Origin: Neoarius graeffei | Taxonomy: Eukaryota > Chordata > Actinopteri > Siluriformes > Ariidae | NCBI RefSeq assembly: GCF_027579695.1 | Contig: NC_083577.1 | Span: 30,555,198 to 30,619,197 of the forward strand | Direction: 5' to 3' | Length of the DNA: 64,000 nucleotides | Part shown: positions 56,557 to 64,000 of the stretch, piece by piece | Numbering within the stretch: the stretch's first letter is position 1 | How the letters are laid out: every line of letters begins with the position of its first letter | Position numbers and translations under genes: made by a program | The notes under the pieces: model-generated | What the model was told of the DNA's origin: nothing | Databases searched by the model: none | The model's input: the letters and a program-made list of their open reading frames with translations, nothing else

Positions 56557-58182
56557 CATATATGACCAGTAAATGTGAAAACTTAAGTGTCATCCATATT
56601 GGGTAAGCTCAGCCACCAATGGGGTAAGTTGAGCCAGTGGCTCAACTTGCCCCACATCTAATGGCTCATCTTACCCCATGGCCACCATTTTGTAGAAAAA
56701 TGCTAATAAAGGGGATTAGGCTAATCAAAATTATTTTTATTAGCATTCATATCATAGCTTAGAAAGCCACTAACTTAACCCTAATGTGTCTAAATATTAT
56801 TCTACTTTTGTCTTCTCTAAATCATCTTCACTGTGGACAAACATGGAATTGACTTAGAAAGCACAAAAACACATTTTTATAAATATGCTCTCACCTAGTT
56901 TGACATGTGGTGCTCCTCTCCACAAGTGTAAGTAAATGGTCCCGCCCCCCTTTGAATGTGGTCACATGGTCACATTTGTTTACTGTTTCTCAGAAACAGG
57001 GGGTGGCTCATCTTACCCCTCTCTCCCCTAAGTATAGCAACAATAAAAATTGTGTGTGGGGGGGCTGTTGTTTATTTGCTCTGTGAGGGGGGTCTGACTC
57101 TCCCACACTCTGAAACCCCTGCTCTAGAACCTTTTTAATATGTTGAAAGGCTACAATTTTACTTGGCAACAGAATGTATCTGAATTCTGATTGGTTGTTA
57201 TATCTGAATTCTGATTGGCTGTTGTAATATTATTGCCCTTCTGTTGTCTTGAGCCCAGAGCGGAGGGGGGAGGGGGAGGAGGGAGTGACAGGGTTCTACA
57301 GAGAAAAGTTTTTGCCCCCGCTTTCAAATGAAGCCCCTCGAGAACCAATCAGTTCAGCGGATGTGTGTTCTCGGTATGGGACGTTTTCAAAAGAGAGGCG
57401 GGAGGAACCAAACATTTCTGATCCAGAAGGCGGAGGCTGTTTTACTTATTACGTGAAAATGTTTGAGAGCGAATATTCATGAGTGAATTTTGCATGCTGT
57501 TTCTCCCAGTGGAAACCTACAGGAACCATTTGTGTACCGCCATTTTTTTTCCTTCAATCAGAAATATCGGTCGGGACACGCCCATACCGTCCATACCCAA
57601 TTCTACACCTCTGCAGTAAGACTCTTAATTCTGTGTGTGTTTTCAGCACCTGTAACTCTGGACCCCAACACTGCTCATCCTGAACTCATTGTATCTGATG
57701 ATCTGAAAAGTGTGAGACGCAGCGATGAGGAACAGAAACTTCCTGATAATCCAGAGAGATTTGATAAATATCTGTGTATCCTGGGATCTGAGGGCTTTAA
57801 CTCAGGGACACACTGCTGGGATGTGGAAGTTGGAGACTGTACAGTGTGGTTTGTGGGTGTGATGACAGAATCTGCTCAGAGGAAGGGGGAGATATTCTCC
57901 AGAAGTGGAATCTGGTATGTGCGGTATTATGGTGGTAAATATTGCGCAGTTTCTACACCACATCCAGTCACTCAGCTCTCAGTAGCACAGAAACTCCAGA
58001 GGATCAGAGTGAAGCTGGACTGGGACAGAGGAAAACTGTCATTCTCCGACCCTCTCACTAACACACACTTACACACTTTCACACACACATTTACTGATAA
58101 ATTACTGCCATTCCTAGGTGTTATTGGTTCCCTAAAGATCCTCCCACTTGAGTGCTCTGTAAGAGTGAATCAGATCAGTTAG
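52784..58182 (+). CDS. TRIM E3 ubiquitin ligase, RING / B-box / coiled coil / PRY-SPRY (TRIM35-like)
   Basis: Six coding exons: 52784-53182, 53336-53431, 53524-53754, 53883-53905, 53992-54110, 57647-58182 (399, 96, 231, 23, 119, 536 bases), all with GT/AG borders, giving 467 residues with no stop. The exon sizes are the classic class IV TRIM pattern. RING C3HC4: C12, C15, C27, H29, C32, C35, C48, C51. B-box 2: C89, H92, C108, C111, H117, H120. Coiled coil about 134-275. PRY-SPRY about 291-467 ([31 protein letters not shown]). The first ATG after an in-frame stop-free leader is [12 protein letters not shown], the usual family start. The RING domain would ubiquitinate; the SPRY selects targets, often in antiviral innate immunity. 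Close to TRIM35/TRIM39/finTRIM-like fish proteins; orthology cannot be fixed. AATAAA at 58211. Confidence 0.93.
54308..54328 (+). repeat. ATA trinucleotide repeat
   Basis: Short AATAAT microsatellite directly upstream of the SINE in the last TRIM intron. Confidence 0.85.
54340..54631 (+). mobile_element. V-SINE, internally deleted, GGAT tail
   Basis: Head and core present; about 75 bases of the 3' body are missing (GTGTCAGCCCTG joins GTAGAACAGG). Tail GGATGGATGGA. Ten-base flanking repeat GCAGTTCATT / GCAATTCATT with one mismatch. In the last intron of the TRIM gene. Confidence 0.9.
55058..55240 (+). pseudogene. hAT transposase N-terminus (ZBED5/SCAND3-like)
   Basis: ATG at 55058: [18 protein letters not shown], then [19 protein letters not shown] and [15 protein letters not shown], the conserved entry and BED-like finger of ZBED5-type hAT proteins. 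It is cut after the first two Cys and runs into the minisatellite. Confidence 0.8.
55235..55432 (+). repeat. Minisatellite, GATGTTTAAAATGTGTAAAA units
   Basis: Five to six imperfect units of about 27-40 bases (AGCACAGATGTTTAAAATG, GTGTAAAAA) in tandem, following the transposase stub. Confidence 0.8.
55483..55560 (+). mobile_element. V-SINE 3' end fragment
   Basis: Only GGGATAGGCTCCAGC to the GATGA tail is present, ending two bases before the pogo-like element. Confidence 0.85.
56162..56500 (-). pseudogene. Transposon-borne ORF, C-terminal domain
   Basis: On the minus strand, [60 protein letters not shown] and [13 protein letters not shown] suggest a small Tudor/SH3-like barrel module as seen at the C-terminus of uncharacterised transposon proteins in fish and invertebrates. 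It is preceded by a run of Tyr-Ile codons from the AT microsatellite, so its N-terminal part (catalytic core) is missing. Family name uncertain. Confidence 0.5.
56487..56548 (+). repeat. AT dinucleotide microsatellite
   Basis: About 31 AT units, uninterrupted, at the edge of the transposon ORF. Confidence 0.95.
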
Positions 58183-58194
58183 CATTGATGTTGT

Positions 58195-58650
58195 TTTATT
58201 CCAGTTAATTAATAAAATACTGCAGATTAAAAGATTAGTGTTCTTTGTGTAAGTCTTTTTTCCCCCTTTTGGAAACCCTGAAGCGCACACTGTGATTTTT
58301 TTCAAGGGGATAAACTCAAAATATTGACAGAATATCTTGAAATAATGAATTAACTCAAATAATAAAATATCTTAAAATATATTATGATATATTTTGAAAG
58401 TATGAGGAAGTCAAAATAATAAGTGAAATAATGACACACTGTCTTGAAATAGCAAGGTATTAACTCAAAATAATGACTTAGCATTTAATTAAAATCACAA
58501 AAGTGTGTTTAAATGCAGAATGAGCTGAAAATAATTTTATTTATGTTTTAAATAGTTTAAATAAACTGAGAATTTGTTTCTTAGTTTATTCTCAGTAAAT
58601 ATGTCTTTACTGTATTTGTACTTGTTTGCATTTGCTGTTGATCTTGGATT

Positions 58651-58706
<56 letters not shown>

Positions 58707-58735
58707 GCAGTGGAGGAGAATTCAAGCTCTAAGGC
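58195..58735 (+). repeat. 3' flank of the intact TRIM gene (duplicated unit)
   Basis: Poly(A) signal AATAAA at 58211-58216. The following sequence (AATATCTTGAAATAATG etc.) is shared with 48574-49030. A TG array lies at about 58652-58699. Confidence 0.85.
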
Positions 58736-59411
58736 CAAGTTTACATTAGACCGTATCTGTCTCGTTTTCTTCGCGGATGCACTGTCCGTTCACATTAAAA
58801 CGCCGGGAAACGGGAATCCGCCAGAGCCCACGTATTCAATCCAGTTCGTGTCTGATCCGGTGCTGTGTAAACATTGAGAAACGAGGATACGCTGTGTTGA
58901 GCTCTAGCTGACGTCGTCATTGGACAACGTCACTGTGACATCCACCTTCCTGATTCGCTGGCGTTGGGATCACACACACAGCGGCTCAGTCCCGAATCAC
59001 TGCTCGTGCGCTTCACTCGCGCGCTCTGTGAGCTGCGCAGGGCCGGAGTGCGCACCCTCCAGAGGGTACTCGCTGTTCAGGGCGGAGTGATTTGGAGCGC
59101 AGGAGGAAGCGCTGAGCTGCACTGAGGTTTATGTACACATTTCAACCTCCTTCAGGCGCTTAAACTCAGTGAGAACATGAACATCACAGCCAGGTGTGTT
59201 TATCTGCTGGAGAAGGTGTTCGCTTGCCATCCTTCCACTTGCAAGTGGTGAGTGACTTGCGCATGCCCGATATGCACTGGGATCATGTGACGTGCCGTCT
59301 AATTAGTCATGTGATTAGCGTATCCGTGTATTGGCGTTGCTGTGTGCACACGAATCGTTTTAAAAACGTTAATCTGATGATCCACTGATTCGAAGTAATG
59401 TAAACAGGGCC
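58733..59411 (+). mobile_element. Harbinger-type MITE, copy A
   Basis: Flanked by TAA (58730-58732 and 59412-59414). Left end GGCCAAGTTTACATTAGACC, right end AATGTAAACAGGGCC, inverted. 679 bases, no long ORF. TAA duplications fit PIF/Harbinger. Confidence 0.75.
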
Positions 59412-59414
59412 TAA

Positions 59415-60116
59415 GGCCAAGTTTACATTAGACCGTATCTGTCTCATTTTCTTCGCGGATGCACTGTCCGTTTACATTAAACCGCCTGGAAACGCCGGGA
59501 AACAGGAATCCGCCAGGGTCCACGTATTCAATCCAGATCGTGTCTGGTCCGGTGTTGTGTAAACATTGAGAATACGCGGATACGCTGTGCTGAGCTCTAG
59601 CTGGCATCGTCATTGGACAACGTCACTGTGACATCCACCTTCCTGATTCGCTGGCGTTGGTCATGTGACGCGACTGCTGAAAAACGGCGTGGACTTCCGC
59701 CTTGTATCGCCTTTCATTAAAGAGTATAAAAGTATGAAAAATACTGCAAATACTGATGCAAATACTGCCCATTGTGTAGTTATGATTGTCTTTAGGCTTG
59801 CCATCCTTCCACTTGCAAGTGGTAAGTGATATGCGCTGGGATCACACACACAGCGGCTCGGTCCCGAATCACTGCTTGTGCACTTCACTTGCGCGCTCTG
59901 TGAGCTGCGCAGGGCCGGAGTGCACACCCTCCAGAGGGCACTCGCTGTTCAGGGCGGAGTGATTTGGAGCGCAGGATGCCTGCGGAGCCAAGCGCACCCA
60001 TGTATTGGTGTTGCTGTGTGCATGCTAATCGTGTATTGGTGTTGCTGTGTGCACGCTAATCGTTTTAAAAACGTTAATCTGATGATCCGCTGATACGGTC
60101 TAATGTAAACCCCACC
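59415..60116 (+). mobile_element. Harbinger-type MITE, copy B
   Basis: Same family as copy A, head-to-tail with it and sharing the TAA at 59412-59414; the right flank TAA is 60117-60119. Ends GGCCAAGTTTACATTAGACC and GGTCTAATGTAAACCCC. It contains a local tandem repeat CGTGTATTGGTGTTGCTGTG near 60000-60060. Confidence 0.78.
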
Positions 60117-60204
60117 TAAGTTTCCCTCCACCAGCAGTTTGTGGTTTTGTAAAGATCAGATGGATTTGTATGTTAATGCTGCATTAGGTGATGATTCACA
60201 AGTT

Positions 60205-60627
60205 CAAATCAATTCTGAGTGAAATAAATTCACTTTGTTCATTCTGATATTAAACACTGTTAATCTGCATAATGGGACAATTAAAATATGCACAAATAAA
60301 TATATCTGTAATCTGTGTCATGTTTATTATTAACAGTTAAAATGTTCATGATGTGCACAGTTATATATTTGTACAGATGTGTGCAGTGGTGGTTGTTATT
60401 TACATGATTAGTATCAGGGATGTGTTCAGTTTAATGTGTGTGTAAGTGATCACTGAGAGGATGTGGAAGAGAGAGAGGCAGGTGAGAGAGTCAGTCATTA
60501 AAGGTGTTAAAAGCAACAATTTTCTCAATGTTCTCTATCGTCATTTAACCACAAGTTATATTTAACTCATCCATTATCCCTGGCTGCTGTATCATATGGG
60601 TTAAAACATGACAAGATCTGTCTCGTC
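60205..60627 (+). repeat. Duplicated TRIM 3' flank, distal part
   Basis: Matches 49030-49446. The similarity ends at CTGTCTCGTCT in both copies, which marks the right edge of the duplicated unit. Confidence 0.85.
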
Positions 60628-62912
60628 TATAATAAATAAAAATTAAACATTTAGGCCTAGGTATTTTATTTTTGTCCCATGTCTTCCCACTACACAGTGT
60701 TCCAATTTTTTTGGAATTGGGGTTGTATTATTATTACAAAGCTTTGTTAAATGCTTGATTCTGATTGGTTTACAGTCTGTTTTTTCTTTATTACAAACTG
60801 TTGTTATAGACCACGACATTACCAGAAGCAATAAAATCATTTTACAACAATATTTTGTGTCAGATGTTGAGTTCTTTAGTACGTAACTGTATAATAAATG
60901 GGATAATGTATAGTGAGCCGATTCTTATCGCAAAATAAAAGCCCTTCAGGGTGATTCAAGACCTTCTCTGCTTTGTGTTGGACTCCTGCATCACCCTGTC
61001 AGGGTGTATTTCATGATAATAACCAGCTTACTGTACATTATCGCTCACTCATTTACATGAACATAATGATCCTTGGCCTAAACTAACCTGGAGCCATGGG
61101 TTCTTTGCAAACGATCACTAACAATGCAAAAGTGCTGATGGTTTGTGCTGCTTACGGCTGTTCTAATAGATCAACCCTGGGGGGAAAAAAGAAAAACAAG
61201 GGCTACAGAAATGGACAAAGTTTCCCATCCAGCTACCTCTGCTAAACAAACGAGCGCTGTGTCTTTTTCGAGACCATTATTGAGTACGAACACGATCCAG
61301 TTTTCCTCTTACAGTTCATGTTTGAATTTTACCAAAAGGTCTGTTTTGTGTGCCAGGCTTATGGACTTTCTGGATTTATATATTTATTTATTTTTTGAAT
61401 GTAAGATCAGAGATCTTGATTTGCAGCACAGCTCATGACAACAATCATGATGACCGTGAAATGTTTGAAGAGAAACAGAGATCATCAGTGTGTTTAAACT
61501 GTGAAACCTTTTAAAGATTGACTTGGAAGCCTGATGGACAGGTGTTTAATTGTCCAAATACTTTTGGGGGCCTTGCATAAGATTCCACAACCATCCTCGA
61601 GTGGGACTAGTTGGACAGATACTGTGGGTTTTTCCCTATCTTTCAATTCAATTTAGGACTGTAAGTAGATTTTTATGAGGAACACTAATTTTGAAGCTGT
61701 ACTGCCTTTCAGATTTTTCAAGTTTAGGTCATAAAAAGAATTTTCCCCTGACACCCAATTATTTTTTGTTTAATGGAGCAGACGCTACTGAATTCAAATC
61801 ACAGACTTCCAATTTTATTAGGTTTTTTCACAGAACAATGAATGAATTAAGGGCCATGTGGCGCAAAATTTTCCGCTATTTTTTCCTGCTTCACCATGAC
61901 CCAATTCAAGATACTACATCATGCATCATGTGGTGGGCTTTCCCCGGTTGTGCAAGGCATTATGGGATACAAATTTGAAACAGGAGAGAAAAATGGAGGA
62001 TGTGAGTGTGCGAATGAAATGTGAAAGACCTACTACAGTAACGGGAAGCGAGAAGAAAAGACGTTTTGTTGCGAAGGAAAGGAAACTCAGGACCAAACTA
62101 ATAAATATCGGCGGTCAGCGAACACTTCGGTGTGATCAGCTGTTTGTTTAGTGACAGAATGATGGAACTGTCAGTGTACAGTCAAACATAAACCTGTAAA
62201 TGGCAGTAATGCAACGCTGTGGATGCCAGCTGTCATAAAACCCCAAAGAAGAAGCAGGTAAACCTGCGCATGCGCACACAGACTTCCTCTGTCGGCTTGA
62301 CTGCACGAAGTGAGCGATTTCATGCGCATTATTTGCTCAGGAATCCCCTCAAATCACTTCCCAGCCATAGAATGGCCTGGCTTTTTTTATCCCCAGCTGG
62401 CTGAAAGGCCCAAAGAGGGATTATGTCGGGGCAAAATTCTTCTGTCTGTCCATCTGTCTGTCCCGGAAAGGGTTCTCACCTTCTGCAATCAACTCCTCTC
62501 ACAAGTTTTGGAGAAATTTCACAAAACTTGGCAAAAGGCTTTGTTATAGGACAGTAATACGCATATTAAAATTTAATTTGCAATATTTTGTCGCGGGGGA
62601 TATTGTCCTCTCAGAACACCCTTGTTTCGATATTACAGAAATAAACATACATCACAATGACCAAATTTCAGCAGGAACTAAACTTCACCGATTCTATGAA
62701 ATCGAAAGGCCGTCTACTTTTAAATTCATCTGGAGGGCCGGATTATAATCTTCATCAAACTGGTCATACGTTCAACACCCTGCCTTCTGTGAAATGGGAT
62801 ATGAGAGAATGAACTTGGTGCTGCTGTGATTTCACACTTGAGTGAACAGCAGTGTGTCAGAAAGCTGTCTCTTTCTTTTTCTCTTCATCATGTTGGCTTT
62901 GGGCCTTAAAAT
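60628..62912. other. Mostly unassigned DNA
   Basis: Contains a Tc1-terminus-like motif at about 60700 (GTTCCAATTTTTTTGGAATTG, shortened), a possible THAP fragment at 61138, and a dispersed-repeat-like stretch at 62400-62640 (CTGTCTGTCCATCTGTCTGT). No complete gene. Confidence 0.3.
61138..61290 (+). pseudogene. Possible THAP zinc-finger fragment
   Basis: ATG at 61138 reads MVCAAYGCSNRSTLGG, matching the M-x-C-A-x2-G-C-x-N-R start of THAP domains; the expected later Cys and His are not in frame. May come from a P-type transposon or a THAP gene. Weak. Confidence 0.3.
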
Positions 62913-62914
62913 AT

Positions 62915-64000
62915 ACAATTCTGTGCAAAAGTCTTAGGCACATGTAAAGAAATGCTCTAGACTAAAAATGGTTTAAAAATAATGACATGAAATGTTTCAA
63001 CATTAAAAAAATACTATAAACAATAAGCCATAAGCCATAATAAATGAAACAAAGTCAATATTTGGTGTGAGATGACCCTTTGCTTAAAAAAAAATAGTAG
63101 TCTCAGGCACAATAAGTGCAGTTTTATGCGGAAATGAGCTGTAGGTTTTACTGAGCATCTTACAGAACCAGCCACAGTTCTTCTGGACACTTTGACTCTC
63201 ACACTCGCGTCTTCATTTTGCACCAAAACCCAGCAGCCTTCATTATGTTTTCTTTTTTCATCTGGAAAGTGCTCTTTTCTGTAATATGCTGCTCAGAAAC
63301 TATTTTTTTCTGTACTGATTAGGTGATCACGTGAACCAAATCTTATTTAATGTGGAAAAGTATAAAAACCACTGCTGTGATCATCACTATTCTTTTGCAA
63401 TAGGACCAGTTTGGATGGTGAAAACAGTGCTTGTCGTACCTTAAATTTAATTGGAATACAAAAATATCTATGTATCATGCCAAAAGAGTGAAAAAGAAAA
63501 GTTTTGAGTGAAGAAAAGAAGGGTTCCAATTCTAGCTTTACTGGCAGAGAGATACAGTGAGTGTCAGGTTGTTTCCATCCTCAAAATTTCAAAGATAGCA
63601 GTTCATAAGAACAAGGTCAAACAGCAGACATTGGGGACAACAAAGTTACAGACTGGCAGAGGGTGAAAACGACTGTCCATTGACCAGGATGATCATCAGC
63701 TCCTTCGAGTGTCACTCAACAACCATAGGATGACATGAAGTGACCTGCAAAAAGAATGGCATATGGCAGCTGGGGTTAAATGCATGGCAAGGACTGTTTG
63801 ATATAGGCTCCTCCAGGAGGGGTTGAAGTCATGCAAAGCGAGAAAAAAGCCCTTCATCAAAGAAGAGCCAGGCTGAGGTTTGCTAAAGACCATAAGGATT
63901 GGACCATGAAGGACTGGAGTAAGGTCATCTTCTTTGATGAGTCCATGTTTCATCTTTTCCCATCACCTAGTCATCTAGTGGTTAGATGGAGACCTTGAGA
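62915..64000 (+). mobile_element. Tc1/mariner element, decayed, cut by window end
   Basis: TA (62913-62914) precedes CAATTCTGTGCAAAAGTCTTAGGCA, shortened here, the end of a common teleost Tc1 family. Transposase traces from about 63390 include AKRVKKKSFE-like start sequence and, near the end in several frames, RLRFAKDHKDWTMKDWSK and FFDESMFHLFPSPSHLV (first catalytic Asp). Many frameshifts. The right half lies beyond the window. Confidence 0.85.

Larger units (their letters stand above)
55563..57028 (-). mobile_element. Pogo/Tc1-mariner-like element with repeated GTAAGATGAGCCA motifs
   Basis: 26-base terminal inverted repeats with one mismatch (core GGGGTAAGATGAGCCAC; 55563-55588 and 57003-57028), flanked by TA on both sides (55561-55562, 57029-57030). 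At least six more copies of the GGGGTAAGNTGAGCCA motif in both orientations lie inside (about 55749-55806 and 56620-56680). A minus-strand ORF piece at 56162-56593 is the only coding trace. The TA duplication fits the Tc1/mariner/pogo group. 1466 bases. Confidence 0.75.
54915..57121 (+). mobile_element. hAT element (ZBED5-like) in the TRIM intron, with nested insertion
   Basis: Ends CAGGGCTTTTCAAAGTGTG and CACACTCTGAAACCCCTG are inverted repeats; the 8-base duplication CTCTAGAA is exact (54907-54914, 57122-57129). It encodes only the N-terminus of a transposase. It contains a tandem minisatellite, a SINE tail and the pogo-like element at 55563-57028; without the last it is about 0.74 kb. Confidence 0.92.

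Noticed and set aside
61691-62151. Possible small exons at 61.7-62.15 kb
   Set aside because: Open frames are short, with no motif and no paired splice sites; not supportable as a gene.

Overview
The window looks like a teleost fish chromosome segment made almost entirely of transposable elements, with one host gene family in it. The evidence for a fish is the mix of elements: V-SINEs of the DANA/Mermaid type, a fish-type L1, an RTE-clade LINE, Tc1 elements, many hAT families, piggyBac, PIF/Harbinger and Ty3/gypsy. The single intact multi-exon gene encodes a fish-type class IV TRIM protein. The species cannot be fixed from sequence alone; an otophysan such as a catfish is only a guess.

Host gene layer. 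Three remnants or copies of one TRIM gene lie in the same orientation. Copy 1 (2182-11747) keeps a scrap of exon 3, exons 4 and 5 and a broken SPRY exon, and its last intron is filled by an L1. Copy 2 (46574-47115) is only the SPRY exon, with one stop codon. Copy 3 (52784-58182) is complete: six coding exons, 467 residues, RING, B-box, coiled coil and PRY-SPRY, with a perfect interferon-response element 44 bases upstream of its start codon. The last intron and 3' flank are shared between copies, so these are tandem duplicates that decayed to different degrees.

Mobile layer, left to right. 1-2180 holds a 5'-truncated SINE and unrecognised DNA. 2969-11070 is a nearly full-length L1 on the minus strand, interrupted by a hAT element in its 3' UTR and a CACTA-like element in ORF1. 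11839-12672 is an RTE LINE fragment. 13278-15224 is a hAT element holding a Harbinger remnant. 16013-20466 is a second hAT holding a 419-base MITE and a LINE fragment. 22755-25630 is a third hAT-like element bounded by ACTTG arrays, and 25634-26345 is a Harbinger fragment, a long hairpin and an inverted LTR. 26500-41690 is a decayed Ty3/gypsy element carrying in turn a ZMYM1-like hAT (itself holding a Tc1), a ZBED-type hAT, a piggyBac and a SINE. 42100-45425 is another BED-finger hAT split by a SINE. 45545-46370 is a second, different gypsy fragment. 47127-48568 is a hAT-type insertion in the 3' UTR of TRIM copy 2. 54915-57121 is a hAT element with a pogo-like element inside it, all within the last intron of the intact TRIM gene. 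58733-60116 is a head-to-tail pair of Harbinger-type MITEs, and 62915 to the end is a broken Tc1.

Many insertions keep target-site duplications, so their order can be read. I found no bacterial-type operon, CRISPR array or clearly new molecular system. The notable points are the interferon-element-linked intact TRIM among decayed copies, the stacking of about ten hAT families, an inverted LTR next to a 29-base hairpin, and the repeat-rich termini of the pogo-like element.
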